Part shown: one piece after another, positions 27,801 to 36,028 of the stretch
Layout: each line of letters opens with the position of its first letter
Numbering within the stretch: position 1 is the stretch's first letter
NCBI GenBank assembly: GCA_902604975.1
Contig: CACLAY010000002.1
Coordinates: forward strand, 124,001-188,000
DNA length: 64,000 bases
DNA from: an uncultured Pelagibacteraceae bacterium
GTDB taxonomy: Bacteria > Pseudomonadota > Alphaproteobacteria > Pelagibacterales > Pelagibacteraceae
Reading direction: 5' to 3'
Made by a program: the position numbers and the translations under genes
Notes under the pieces: generated by a model
Database searches by the model: none
What the model was told of the DNA's origin: nothing
What the model saw: the letters and a program-made list of their open reading frames with translations, nothing else

Positions 27801-27915
27801 AGGGAAGTTCTCTCACAGGTAACTTTGAAAAAACAAAAGTTCCAAAGACTACTAATATTAAGGATAGTACCCATGATAATGCAGGTCTTCTAATACTAAC
27901 ATCAGTTAAATACAT
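24805..27915 (-). CDS. RND efflux permease, HAE-1 type (AcrB/MexB-like)
   Basis: A 1036-residue inner-membrane RND pump. The twofold pattern of one helix, a large periplasmic loop and six helices is clear. RRPALSWVLSLILVVFG forms the first helix, the porter domains include VQVQVEYASASAPIVDEEVTQ, and helix 4 carries the proton-relay aspartates in IGIITDDSVIMTDAIYRRIE. The second half repeats with LVILIGISTKNSILIVDYANQ. Such pumps expel hydrophobic compounds by proton antiport with a periplasmic adaptor and an outer-membrane channel. The adaptor gene is directly upstream; no TolC gene lies in the window. Substrate unknown. Confidence 0.94.
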   Translation of the reverse strand: MYLTDVSIRRPALSWVLSLILVVFGTFVFSKLPVRELPSGLQPPVVQVQVEYASASAPIVDEEVTQVIEEVIGGAEGIKNIDAKSENGKSTINIEFDTDIDLDNAANDVRERVARIVGRLPAESEAPRILKQSAGFTTTMWLALSSETWSDLELGDYAERYLVDQFSSIKNVGRIRTGGLREQSIRVWIDPIKLAANNLTIQEVERSLRNENVRLPAGTLEAENIDLTINIDKSYNDLEKLKGLPIKKAKDNIVRLSDIANLELGPVTEKVLFRAQSKGALNLKTMGIGIYARSGASTVELSKDVEKKIKEIKKNLPGDLNLEIAFNRATYIGEAINEVYKTLAIAFILVVIIIYLFLGNLKAVIVPAIALPVSLIATFLGLYIFDLSINIFVLLSFILAIGIITDDSVIMTDAIYRRIENGETPLVAAYKGSKQITFAIIATTLILVAVFLPLIFIEGIAGTLFKETAIALSFAIVVSSFVALTLSPMLGSKFLDKKKKSNFLTRGFDKFFQGFLKFYTETLGFWMNKKKTIITFIIFIIVASGALYNYTKKELLPLEDRGVYLVIGFTDEGSSFQYTQKRAEDVEKRLIPLLDGDNSPYNRFLMIVPGFGSENSFLIISLLDNWKNRKQNSQTIMRQAIGKIVTVPQTLAFPISPQSIRVSSYNKPVQMVIYGNTYEELEQIQSQVIRMLRKNRNLSRLESDYTRNKPEVNIKINKNKAKDLGISTEAIGQTLETLYGGKTVTKFNKLGKEYPIILQQYLEDRKNKESLSKIFVRSEKSGNLVSLANLVEFKEKGTASKLSRYNRQRAVTISANISEGYTLAEAIKYLEETMRNVAPDKQITWKGKSEELKETSNELYIIFALALLTAYLVMSATFNSFIHPFIIILTVPLAVFGGLIFILFLNSSINIFSQIALVILIGISTKNSILIVDYANQLRTKGKEIEKAVKEACSLRFRPIIMTSISTMIAMLPLVIGNIGPGAGEGSRLAVGATILGGMIISTFFTLYVTPTMYLTLAKNTKRIDAVDIELKKQLN

Positions 27916-27919
27916 TTAA

Positions 27920-28840
27920 TTATTTACTTTTATTTTCTTTATTTCCCCAACTAGACTTACTTTTTTTTTCGCCATCTTTAATAGGTTTAATTTTTCCATT
28001 GGGTCTTACTTTTTTTAATCCTTCAGCAACAACTATGTCTCCCTCGTTTAAACCTGACTCTACTTCAAGATAACCTTTGTTTCTGTTACCAACAGTGACC
28101 TCAACTCTTTTAGTTACATTCTCATTGTCTACTTTATAAATATAAACTTTGTTACCTTCTAAGATTACACTTGTATCTGGTATTCCTAATGAAACTCTCT
28201 CATTATATTTTATTGTGACTTCCATTAAAGCACCAGGCAAAATCTCAGAATTTGAATTTTGCATTTTAACTCTAAGTCTTAAAGATCTGTTACTAACATC
28301 AATTTTGCTAGCTAAGGAGTCTACAATTCCGTTATAAGTTTTATCTTTATTGCCAGAAAATTTTACATCAACACCAAGTCCTTTTTTTACGAACGGTGCG
28401 AATACCTCTGGAACATCAACATCAATAAATAAAGAAGATGCATCTTCGATATCAATTACAACAGAACTTTCCGAAACATTAATATCATCAGAAAAGTTTC
28501 TTTTACCAATTACTCCGTCGAAAGGTGCTACTATAGTTCTATTTTTCAATTTTGCGATAATATCACCAGACTTAACTTTGGTATTATATTTGATTTCTTC
28601 TAGAATTTCATATTTTTCAATATTGTATGACTGTGTTTTAATTGGAACAGCTGTTCCGAAGGTTTCAATGATATTTTGAAATTTTCTTTGCTCGACTGTT
28701 TTAACTATAATACCTGGAGGTGGTCTTTTGCTAAATTTTTTTTTAAAATGGTTTCCAATCATTGTCCGAGCAATGATCACACCTGCAATAATTAGAAAAA
28801 AAATTACTATTATTGATGTTATTTTAGTAGATCTTTTCAT
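27920..28840 (-). CDS. RND periplasmic adaptor (membrane fusion protein)
   Basis: A 306-residue membrane fusion protein with an N-terminal signal anchor (about 8-25). The lipoyl halves are fused with almost no alpha-helical hairpin (VKSGDIIAKLKNRTIVAPFDGVIGKRNFSDDINVS), followed by a beta-barrel domain and a membrane-proximal domain with AEGLKKVRPNGKIKPI. The very short hairpin, compared with AcrA or MexA (about 390 residues), is typical of the minimal adaptors paired with some HAE-1 pumps. The pump gene follows 4 bases later, so they form an operon. Confidence 0.9.
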   Translation of the reverse strand: MKRSTKITSIIVIFFLIIAGVIIARTMIGNHFKKKFSKRPPPGIIVKTVEQRKFQNIIETFGTAVPIKTQSYNIEKYEILEEIKYNTKVKSGDIIAKLKNRTIVAPFDGVIGKRNFSDDINVSESSVVIDIEDASSLFIDVDVPEVFAPFVKKGLGVDVKFSGNKDKTYNGIVDSLASKIDVSNRSLRLRVKMQNSNSEILPGALMEVTIKYNERVSLGIPDTSVILEGNKVYIYKVDNENVTKRVEVTVGNRNKGYLEVESGLNEGDIVVAEGLKKVRPNGKIKPIKDGEKKSKSSWGNKENKSK

Positions 28841-28842
28841 TT

Positions 28843-29658
28843 TTATATTCTTCCATATTCAGCCCATGAACCATCATAAACCGTAGGAGAATATGTATTA
28901 TTTACTAGGGAATATGCAAGACCTAAAACACATGCAGTTATACCAGATCCACATGAAAAAACTGTTTTATCGTCATTTAAACCAATAATTTTGCTGAACT
29001 TTTTTGAGATCTCACTTACACCTTTAAAAGTGTTGTCTGAGCTATTTATAACTTCTTTAAATGGAAGACATACAGAGTTTGGAATAGATCCACTTCTCAC
29101 ATTCTTTCTGGGATCTGGAACACTTCCATTAAATCTTTCCTTACTTCTAGCGTCGATTATTGTAAAATTTTTTTGTTCAATGTTTTCATTTATTTCAAAA
29201 ATACTTTTTACCAGATTTTTATTTTCTGTTGCTCTATAGGTTGAGTTTTTTAAAATTGTCTTTTCACTTGTTGTTTTCCTATTTTCAATTGACCACTTTT
29301 TTAAACCACCATCTAAAACACTTACTAGGTTTTTATCATGACCAAAATAAATAAAATTGTACCAACCTCTACATGAACTTAGAACATCAGAGTTATCATA
29401 AATTACAATTCTATCGGTATTTGATATGCCCATTGAAGATACTATCTCTTCCCATTTTTCTTTTGTAGGAAGCATGTGGGGTAAATCTGTGCTTTGATCT
29501 GAGTTTTCATCTAAGTCAAAAAAAATTGCTTCTGGAATATGATTTTTCATGTATTCCTCTCTAGGATTTCTATCAATTCCTGGCATATGCCACGAACAGT
29601 CAATTATTTTTACTGCACTTAGATTTTTTTCCAACCAATCTGATGATACAAGTGACAT
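28843..29658 (-). CDS. sseA: 3-mercaptopyruvate/thiosulfate sulfurtransferase (two rhodanese domains)
   Basis: A 271-residue tandem rhodanese. The N-terminal half is inactive and begins VSSDWLEKNLSAVKIIDCSWHMPG. The C-terminal half has the catalytic loop CGSGITA with Cys236. The CG-S/T-G-x-T loop is characteristic of 3-mercaptopyruvate sulfurtransferases, whereas thiosulfate sulfurtransferases have CRxGxT/R. It transfers sulfur from 3-mercaptopyruvate to thiols or cyanide. It ends 3 bases upstream of the RND adaptor and starts 2 bases after msrA, so it may share their transcript. Confidence 0.9.
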   Translation of the reverse strand: MSLVSSDWLEKNLSAVKIIDCSWHMPGIDRNPREEYMKNHIPEAIFFDLDENSDQSTDLPHMLPTKEKWEEIVSSMGISNTDRIVIYDNSDVLSSCRGWYNFIYFGHDKNLVSVLDGGLKKWSIENRKTTSEKTILKNSTYRATENKNLVKSIFEINENIEQKNFTIIDARSKERFNGSVPDPRKNVRSGSIPNSVCLPFKEVINSSDNTFKGVSEISKKFSKIIGLNDDKTVFSCGSGITACVLGLAYSLVNNTYSPTVYDGSWAEYGRI

Positions 29659-29659
29659 T

Positions 29660-30103
29660 CTACCTTTTTTCTAAATACTTTTGATGATACTCTTCAGCAG
29701 TGCAGTAATTTTTTAACTCAGATAGCTTGGTTACTACCTTTCCAGATAACTTTTTATTTACATCATCAATCACTTTTCGAGCAATATTTTTTTGTTCATC
29801 ATTAAGGTAGAATATCTCACTTCTGTATTGTGTTCCAAAATCAGGACCTTGATAGTTTAGTGTAGTTGGATCGTGAAATTCAAAAAATTTCTTAATTATT
29901 TGCTCGTATGTAATAACTTTAGGATCAAATTCTAATTTTACAGCTTCAGCATGATTAGTTGTTCCTGTACAAACTTCTCTGTAATTTGTATTTGGACTGT
30001 TTCCTCCACAATATCCAACCTCTGTTCTGTAGACACCATCTAATTGCCCATATTTTTTTTCTGGACCCCAGAAACATCCCAAAGCTAAAACTGCTATTTC
30101 CAT
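29660..30103 (-). CDS. msrA: Peptide methionine sulfoxide reductase MsrA
   Basis: A compact 147-residue MsrA that reduces methionine-S-sulfoxide. The catalytic Cys10 is in LGCFWGPEKKYG, followed by GYCGG, the NHAEAVKLEFDP motif and TQYRSEIFY. The N-terminal extension and most of the C-terminal resolving-cysteine tail are absent compared with the E. coli enzyme of about 210 residues. YCTAEEYHQKYL near the C-terminus retains one cysteine and the conserved HQKYL motif. It forms an apparent msrA-sseA-RND transcription unit and is divergent from the EamA transporter gene. Confidence 0.94.
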   Translation of the reverse strand: MEIAVLALGCFWGPEKKYGQLDGVYRTEVGYCGGNSPNTNYREVCTGTTNHAEAVKLEFDPKVITYEQIIKKFFEFHDPTTLNYQGPDFGTQYRSEIFYLNDEQKNIARKVIDDVNKKLSGKVVTKLSELKNYCTAEEYHQKYLEKR

Positions 30104-30137
30104 AGATTAATGTTATAATAATAATATAATCTAATCC

Positions 30138-31019
30138 ATGCTAACTAGAAATCAATTAGGCTTTTTGTACATGTTTCTGTCAGTGTGTGCATTTTCAATG
30201 ATGGACGTACTTGTTAAGTGGTCTGAGAATTATCCTGTTGGTGAAGTTCTTTTTTTTAGAGGAATTTGCGGACTAATACCTATATTTTTTTTAATACCAA
30301 AAGAAAACTACACAAATTTTTATAAAACAGATCGACCTAAATTACATTTCTTTAGATGTGCTGCAGGATTAATGGCAATAGTATCAGTATTTATTGCACT
30401 ACGAAATTTGCCACTGGCAACTGTTGTAGGTATTTCTTTTGCAGCACCGATTTTTGCAACAATTTTATCTATTTATTTTTTGTCAGAAAAAATTGGTAAA
30501 TATCGTTGGTTAGCAGTTTTAATTGGTTTTCTTGGAGTAATAATTATTACACAACCAGGTATTTCGAATTTAAATTTTTATTATATTTACCCAATAATTT
30601 TTTGTTTAGGAATGTCATATGTTGCAATTGCTATCAGGCAGTTATCTACATCTGAACCAATTTGGCTTATTTCTTTTTATTTTTCAGTAGCGATATCTAT
30701 TTTAGGTTTGTTTACAATTCCATTTGGATGGGTAATGCCAACATTAATAGATTTTATTCTTTTGTGTATGATTGGTTTGCTTGGAGGTATTGCTAATTTA
30801 CTACTTGGACAATCTTATAAACTTTCAGAAGTTTCTTTAGTTACTCCACTTAAGTATTTGAGCTTAGTATTTGCAATTGTATTTGGTTATTTTATTTGGA
30901 ATGAAATACCGTCTTATAAAACTTTATTGGGTTCATTACTTGTAGTGTTATCTTCATTAATTATATTTAGAAGAGAAATCTATTTGAAAAAACCAAACTT
31001 AATTTTTAAAAATGAGTAA
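30138..31019 (+). CDS. EamA-family (DMT) transporter
   Basis: A 293-residue protein with ten hydrophobic helices in two EamA halves, so a full-length drug/metabolite transporter. The first half carries the typical SMMDVLVKW..YPVGEVLFFRG segment, and the second half ends ITPLKYLSLVFAIVFGYFIWNE-like (here VTPLKYLSLVFAIVFGYFIWNE). Substrates of this family range from amino acids to nucleotide precursors and cannot be inferred. The C-terminal 8 bases overlap the DNA glycosylase gene. Confidence 0.85.
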   Translation: MLTRNQLGFLYMFLSVCAFSMMDVLVKWSENYPVGEVLFFRGICGLIPIFFLIPKENYTNFYKTDRPKLHFFRCAAGLMAIVSVFIALRNLPLATVVGISFAAPIFATILSIYFLSEKIGKYRWLAVLIGFLGVIIITQPGISNLNFYYIYPIIFCLGMSYVAIAIRQLSTSEPIWLISFYFSVAISILGLFTIPFGWVMPTLIDFILLCMIGLLGGIANLLLGQSYKLSEVSLVTPLKYLSLVFAIVFGYFIWNEIPSYKTLLGSLLVVLSSLIIFRREIYLKKPNLIFKNE

Positions 31020-31635
31020 ACCTCCGATTTATTGGTCAAAGGCAGTAAAGTATCTTTCTAAGGATAAGATAATGAAGAAACTTATTTCCAAATACAAAGA
31101 TAAAACCTTAACAACAAGAAAAGATATTTTTTTATCTCTATGCAAAAGTATAATAGGACAACAGATAAGTGTTGCAGCAGCAAATTCTGTATTTTTAAAG
31201 TTTAAAAAAGAATGTAGAGGAAAGATAAATCCAAAAGTAGTTAATGCCATTACCTCTAGTCGGTTGAAAAAATGTGGTTTAAGCAGACAAAAAGTTAGAG
31301 GAATTAAAGAGTTGGCAAAAAAATTTGTAAATAAAACATTTAATCCAAGAGTTATAAAAAAAATGGGAGACGAGGAGGCAATTCTTTATTTATCTGAGTT
31401 AAGACAAATAGGCAGATGGTCTGCCGAGATGATATTGCTATTTACTTACAATAGATCAAACATATGGCCCGTTCAAGATATTGGTTTACTTAGAGCTATT
31501 TCAAACAATTATAGGAAAAGCTATTTACCGCCCATGAGCTATGTAAATCTATTGAAAAAGAGGTTTTCTCCATATTGTTCCGTGGCTACTTGGTATTTAT
31601 GGCGTTCCATAGATGATGAGCCAATACAGTACTAA
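31012..31635 (+). CDS. DNA-3-methyladenine glycosylase II-like protein
   Basis: A 207-residue HhH-GPD base-excision glycosylase. A helix-hairpin-helix-like segment (LSELRQIGRWSAEMILLF) is followed by the catalytic aspartate in VQDIGLLRAI (Asp156). SIIGQQISVAAANSVFLKF is the AlkA/MagIII-like interface motif. There is no Fe-S cluster cysteine pattern, which argues against Nth or MutY. It likely removes alkylated adenines from DNA. The length suits a minimal AlkA without the N-terminal beta domain. It overlaps the EamA gene by 8 bases and converges with a DUF1330 gene. Confidence 0.85.
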   Translation: MSKPPIYWSKAVKYLSKDKIMKKLISKYKDKTLTTRKDIFLSLCKSIIGQQISVAAANSVFLKFKKECRGKINPKVVNAITSSRLKKCGLSRQKVRGIKELAKKFVNKTFNPRVIKKMGDEEAILYLSELRQIGRWSAEMILLFTYNRSNIWPVQDIGLLRAISNNYRKSYLPPMSYVNLLKKRFSPYCSVATWYLWRSIDDEPIQY

Positions 31636-31919
31636 GTGCCTTCAACTATTTGATGATGTCTTACAGCATGGCCTTTAATAACGTCTAGTGCTTCCTGATA
31701 TTCTGGGGAATCATAAAATTCTATTGCTGTGTTGTAATCTGTAAATTCAACTACAGTAGTTCTAGGAGAGTTTATTCCCTCATTTGTTCTATTTTTTCCG
31801 CCTCTAATTATAAATATCCCTGAGTATTTATCTGCAGCAATCTTGGCTTTTAGTGCATATTCCTCTAGTTTTTTCTCACTATTAATTTTTTCCCACACAC
31901 AAACTACGTAACCTTTCAT
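31632..31919 (-). CDS. DUF1330 family protein (paralogue 1)
   Basis: A 95-residue dimeric alpha-beta barrel (ferredoxin-like) protein. The DUF1330 pattern is clear: KGYVVCVWEKI at the start, a Y..K...I..KY.G.F..RGGK segment, then RTTVVEFTDYNTAIEFYDSPEYQEAL. No enzymatic function is established for the family. A similar gene lies 42 bases upstream on the same strand, so this is a tandem paralogue pair. It overlaps the convergent glycosylase gene by 4 bases. Confidence 0.85.
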   Translation of the reverse strand: MKGYVVCVWEKINSEKKLEEYALKAKIAADKYSGIFIIRGGKNRTNEGINSPRTTVVEFTDYNTAIEFYDSPEYQEALDVIKGHAVRHHQIVEGT

Positions 31920-31961
31920 AATTTTTCTTTATCTATCATTATATAATCAATTTTTACTTTA

Positions 31962-32264
31962 TCAAATTTGTTCTTGTTCTACTCCTTCAACAATAAACAT
32001 TATTCTCTTAGTTGTATCCTCTGCATGAGTCCAAGCAGATTTATATTCAGTTGACTCATGGCATGACATAGCATCATTGTAAGTCGGAAACTCCCATATT
32101 ACAGTACGCACAATGTTCGGGCCAGTAAACGACTTTAATTTTCCACCTCTAACTACTGGTTTTCCGCCATAACTTTTTATTATAGGAACAGCCTTTTCTC
32201 CATATTTTTTTAAGTTATCCTGGCTTGAGATTTCTAAGTATAGACTTATCCAATAAGTTTTCAT
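31962..32264 (-). CDS. DUF1330 family protein (paralogue 2)
   Basis: A 100-residue relative of the adjacent gene, with the same KTYWISLYLEI start, GGKPVVRGGKLK loop and TVIWEFPTYNDAMSCHESTEYKSAW block. The two share fold and key positions but clearly differ in sequence, so the duplication is old. The C-terminal VEGVEQEQI tail is acidic. Function unknown. It is divergent from the purine phosphoribosyltransferase gene. Confidence 0.85.
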   Translation of the reverse strand: MKTYWISLYLEISSQDNLKKYGEKAVPIIKSYGGKPVVRGGKLKSFTGPNIVRTVIWEFPTYNDAMSCHESTEYKSAWTHAEDTTKRIMFIVEGVEQEQI

Positions 32265-32307
32265 ATTTATCCTTTTTTAATATTTTTATTTATGATACCA
32301 AATTTTT

Positions 32308-32832
32308 ATGGCTGATAAATTAATAATTACTTATGAAGAATATAAAAAGGTAGTCGAAAAACTTGCTTTAGAAATTGAAAAAAAATACAAGCCAACAGTA
32401 TTAGTTGGCATCATGAGAGGTGCAGCTCCAATTATAGACATTTTATCTAGAATTTTTAAATTACCTACCGCTTATGTCGTAATTCAAAGTTACACCGGTG
32501 ATACGGTACAAGATAAACAAGGGGAGCTTATATTTGCAAGAGATATAAGTGCAATTGCAACTAATGAAGATTTTAAAAATGTATTGTTAGTAGACGATCT
32601 ATCAGACACAGGACTAACCTTAAATAAAAGTATAGAGTGGCTTAAAGAATATGAACCTGTTAAGGACCACATAAGTGAAATTAAAACAGCGTGTCTTTGG
32701 AAAAAAAAATCTTCCACTTTTACTCCTGATTTCTGTCCAATTTTATTAGATAATGATCCATGGATTGTTCAACCATCAGAGTATTATGATGAAATCGATA
32801 TTGATGGTTTGAAAAAAAAATATTCAAAATAA
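32308..32832 (+). CDS. Purine phosphoribosyltransferase (hypoxanthine/xanthine/guanine type)
   Basis: A 174-residue type I PRTase. The PRPP-binding loop is VLLVDDLSDTGLTL (92-105), and VGIMRGAAPI around residues 33-42 is the pyrophosphate-binding loop. A short hood at the C-terminus (DPWIVQPSEYY) resembles xanthine/hypoxanthine PRTases. It salvages free purine bases to nucleotides. The neighbour on the other side of a shared terminator is a BMP-type purine/nucleoside importer, consistent with uptake plus salvage. Exact base preference cannot be read. Confidence 0.85.
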   Translation: MADKLIITYEEYKKVVEKLALEIEKKYKPTVLVGIMRGAAPIIDILSRIFKLPTAYVVIQSYTGDTVQDKQGELIFARDISAIATNEDFKNVLLVDDLSDTGLTLNKSIEWLKEYEPVKDHISEIKTACLWKKKSSTFTPDFCPILLDNDPWIVQPSEYYDEIDIDGLKKKYSK

Positions 32833-32836
32833 AAAA

Positions 32837-32867
32837 AAGGCCAGACTAAGCTGGCCTTAATTTCTTT
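32837..32867. terminator. Bidirectional intrinsic terminator
   Basis: A perfect 8-bp stem (AAGGCCAG / CTGGCCTT) with a 6-base loop lies at 32837-32858. It is flanked by an A-tract on the left and TTTCTTTTTT on the right. It sits between the convergent phosphoribosyltransferase and BMP-protein genes and can terminate both. Confidence 0.88.
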
Positions 32868-32879
32868 TTTAATAGAGTT

Positions 32880-33944
32880 TTATTGAGGTATATCTCCTTC
32901 TACTCCTTTCACATATACATTCATTCCTGCTAACATACCATCGTCTGCTACTGCACCTTCAGCAACAAGTATATTTCCCTTTTGATCATAAATTGGACCT
33001 GTAAAAGAGTGTGCTTTACCAGAAGCTAAGTCTTTTTGGAGTTGTTCAACTTCTTTAATTAAATCACTTCCCATTGCAGAATTATATGGAGCCATCGCTA
33101 CCATTCCTTCTTTTAATCCATGCCAAGTATCTTGTTGTTTCCAAGTACCATCTCTTGCTGCAATTGATCTTTCCACATAGTAAGGTGCCCAATCATCAAT
33201 AATTGACGTTAATATAGATTTTGGAGCAAATCTTTGCATGTCACTTGCTTGACCAAATGACCAAACTCCTGCTTTTTCTGCAACTTGTACCGGAGCAGTA
33301 CTATCAGTATGTTGCATAATTATATCCGCACCTTGATCAATCAAAGCTTGAGCTGCTTCAGACTCTTTTCCTGGATCATACCAAGTAAAAACCCAAACAA
33401 TTTTTGTTTTAATATCAGGATTTACTTTTTGAGCGGCTAATGTCATTGCATTAATTCCTCTTATAACCTCAGGAATTGGAAAAGAAGCAATGTATCCAAT
33501 AGTATTTGTCTTTGTCATCTTTCCAGCCATATGTCCTAATAAAGTTCTACCTTCATAAAACCTTGCAGAATATGTTGAGACATTTGAATGCTCTCTTTTG
33601 TAACCAGTTGCATGTTCAAATTTTACATTTGGAAAATCTTTAGCAACCTTGTTTGTCGGATCCATATATCCAAAACTAGTCGTAAAGATTAGGTCGTGAC
33701 CAGATTGTGCTAATTGTCTTATAACTCTTTCTGCATCAGCACCTTCAGGCACACTTTCTACATAAGTAGTTTTTATTCCCAATGCTTCCACTGCATTTCT
33801 TCCTTCATGGTGTTGGTATGTCCATCCATGGTCTCCAGTTGGACCAACATAAACAAAACCAACTTTAAATTCTGCATTTGCATATAAGCTAAGGCCAAGC
33901 AAAAATAATACAGAAATTAAACTTCTTAAAAATAGTTTATACAT
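32880..33944 (-). CDS. BMP-family ABC transporter substrate-binding protein
   Basis: A 354-residue periplasmic binding protein with a signal peptide (cleavage after the ANA at about residue 24). It then has the BMP/PnrA-like fold: KVGFVYVGPTGDHGWTYQHHEGR, the FTTSFGYMDPT segment and IIMQHTDSTAPVQVAEKAGVWSFGQ. BMP proteins bind nucleosides, purines or related ligands. It is the last gene of an importer operon, separated from the permeases by 88 bases, possibly to allow separate, higher expression. There is no lipobox; the mature protein is likely soluble. Confidence 0.93.
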   Translation of the reverse strand: MYKLFLRSLISVLFLLGLSLYANAEFKVGFVYVGPTGDHGWTYQHHEGRNAVEALGIKTTYVESVPEGADAERVIRQLAQSGHDLIFTTSFGYMDPTNKVAKDFPNVKFEHATGYKREHSNVSTYSARFYEGRTLLGHMAGKMTKTNTIGYIASFPIPEVIRGINAMTLAAQKVNPDIKTKIVWVFTWYDPGKESEAAQALIDQGADIIMQHTDSTAPVQVAEKAGVWSFGQASDMQRFAPKSILTSIIDDWAPYYVERSIAARDGTWKQQDTWHGLKEGMVAMAPYNSAMGSDLIKEVEQLQKDLASGKAHSFTGPIYDQKGNILVAEGAVADDGMLAGMNVYVKGVEGDIPQ

Positions 33945-34032
33945 TTGATTTCCCCTTTAAATTTAATTTTGTGATACTACAAACTATTCAATATTCTAAT
34001 AAAAAAAAATATTTATTTTGGAATAGCTAACA

Positions 34033-34965
34033 TCACTTTTCCTTATAGAAGATTTGTCCCAGTGAAGTTGGTGTATTCAGTTTTATTTTTCTACTGTCAC
34101 GAGAAATTACAACTAAAACTATTATTGTCATGATGTAAGGTAATGCACTTAATAATTGAACTGGAATTCTTAAGCCCACGGCCTGCATATGTAATTGTAA
34201 AATTGTAATTCCACCAAATATTAATGCGCCTATAAGAACTTTAATCGGACTCCATGTTGCAAAAACTACTAAAGCTAGTGCAATCCATCCTCTACCCCCT
34301 GTCATATTCTCAATCCATTGGGGAGTGTATATTAATGACAGGTATGCACCTGCTAATCCACACATTGCACCTCCATAAAGAATGCAACTATATCTTACTA
34401 ATGTAACATTGATTCCTTGATTAGAGGCTGAAGTTGGTGAATCCCCAACGGCTCTGATAATTAAACCAGTTTTAGTCTTCTTCAAAAAATAATTTGTTAA
34501 AAAAGGTAATCCAAATGCAAAATATAATATAATTGAATGACCAAAGAATATAGGACCCAAAAAAGGAATACTTTCTTTTAAATTAAGGAATAATAACGGA
34601 AATTCCTTTCCTGGAATTCCAACAAAATTCTTTCCTATCATTGCTGACATTCCAATACCAAAGATAGTTAGTGCAAGACCTGTAGCTACGTGATTTGTAA
34701 GGAGTGATTGGGTAAGTAATCCAAAAATAAGAGATAAAATTAAACCTGACAGCATAGAGCCTACTACTGCAAAAAATAAATTATCAGTCACTACCATTAA
34801 AGCAAATCCAGAAATTGCTCCAATTATCATCATTCCTTCTACCCCAAGATTTAAAACACCAGATCTCTCCGTTATTAATTCTCCAGATGCGGCAAGTATT
34901 AAAGGAACTGATGATGCCATGATGGCACCAATTAAAATACCTATAAAATTTAAATCAAAGCTCAT
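34033..34965 (-). CDS. ABC transporter permease, nucleoside/purine type (second subunit)
   Basis: A 310-residue membrane protein with about nine helices. It has the BPD_transp_2 pattern, including GELITERSGVLNLGVEGMMIIGA near the N-terminus and a late GRGWIALALVVFATWSPIKVLIGALIFGG segment. It matches the second permease (BmpD/NupP-like) of BMP importers. It overlaps the preceding permease gene by 11 bases. It forms the channel with its partner and is powered by the double-ATPase subunit two genes upstream. Confidence 0.92.
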   Translation of the reverse strand: MSFDLNFIGILIGAIMASSVPLILAASGELITERSGVLNLGVEGMMIIGAISGFALMVVTDNLFFAVVGSMLSGLILSLIFGLLTQSLLTNHVATGLALTIFGIGMSAMIGKNFVGIPGKEFPLLFLNLKESIPFLGPIFFGHSIILYFAFGLPFLTNYFLKKTKTGLIIRAVGDSPTSASNQGINVTLVRYSCILYGGAMCGLAGAYLSLIYTPQWIENMTGGRGWIALALVVFATWSPIKVLIGALIFGGITILQLHMQAVGLRIPVQLLSALPYIMTIIVLVVISRDSRKIKLNTPTSLGQIFYKEK

Positions 34966-36028
34966 TTTTTTTTAAACCTAAAAATTTTATTTTAAAAAAT
35001 AACAAATAATCAGACCCAAGAAGAAAAAATAAAATCATTCCTTGAAAAACTTGACCTGTATATTTTGGTACTTGCAAAAATATCTGAGCTGTTTCTGCTC
35101 CTAAATAAGTTAATGCAACAATTAAAGATGCAAATATAATTCCAACTGGATTTAGTCTTCCTAAAAAGGCAACAATTATTGCTGTGAATCCATAATCAGG
35201 AGAAATGTTTCTATGTAATTGTCCTATTGGTCCTGTTATCTCGCCTACACCTGCGAGACCAGCACATGCACCACTAACCATAAAAACAATAATAATCATT
35301 GTCTTACCTTTGTACCCTGCATATTTCGCAGTTTTTAAACTTAAGCCTGAAACTTTTATTTGAAAACCTAAATAAGTTTTGTACAATATAAGCCAGCTTA
35401 AGAATACAGTGATGAGAGTAATAAATATTCCAGCATGAATTCTTAAACCATCAAATAAAATTGGCATTCTTGCAGACTCACTAAATTGTCTTGTTTCTGG
35501 AAAATTAAAACCTTCGGGATTGCTCCAAGGACCAACCACTAAATAATCTAATAATAATTTTGCAACATAAACCAGCATTAAGCTGACTAAAATTTCATTA
35601 GTATTAAAATAGGTTTTTAAAATTGCCGGTATCATTGCAAATAACATTCCACCAATTGCTCCAGATAATATAATTATTGGTAAAACATAGAATCCATCAT
35701 GATTATAAAATAACAAAGCAACTCCGCCGCCGACTATTCCACCAAAAATAAGTTGACCTTCTGCACCAATATTCCAATTATTACTTTTAAAACAAAAAGA
35801 TAAACCTATCGCTATTAAACAAAGTGGTGTAGCTTTTACCAAAAGTTCACTTAATCCGTATAAATCTGAAATGGGGGTAATAAAAAAAAATTTTAAAGCC
35901 TCAATAGGATTAAACCCCAAAATATAAAAAATAATCCCACCACCGAATAATGTGAGAAAAATGGCTAAAACTGGTGTTAAAAAGTAAATTGATCGAGATA
36001 CATCATTACGCTTTTCAATTTTAATCAA
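34955..36028 (-). CDS. ABC transporter permease, nucleoside/purine type (first subunit)
   Basis: About 357 residues with nine or more helices. The segment NNWNIGAEGQLIFGGIVGG is the BPD_transp_2 signature, and GACAGLAGVGEITGPIGQL lies in the second half. I place the start at a TTG at 36028. It is preceded by GGAGG with a 5-base spacer, and that ribosome site lies inside the last codons of the ATPase gene. A GTG at 36040 in the same frame would itself contain the ribosome site and is less likely. It pairs with the permease encoded next. Confidence 0.92.
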   Translation of the reverse strand: MIKIEKRNDVSRSIYFLTPVLAIFLTLFGGGIIFYILGFNPIEALKFFFITPISDLYGLSELLVKATPLCLIAIGLSFCFKSNNWNIGAEGQLIFGGIVGGGVALLFYNHDGFYVLPIIILSGAIGGMLFAMIPAILKTYFNTNEILVSLMLVYVAKLLLDYLVVGPWSNPEGFNFPETRQFSESARMPILFDGLRIHAGIFITLITVFLSWLILYKTYLGFQIKVSGLSLKTAKYAGYKGKTMIIIVFMVSGACAGLAGVGEITGPIGQLHRNISPDYGFTAIIVAFLGRLNPVGIIFASLIVALTYLGAETAQIFLQVPKYTGQVFQGMILFFLLGSDYLLFFKIKFLGLKKNEL

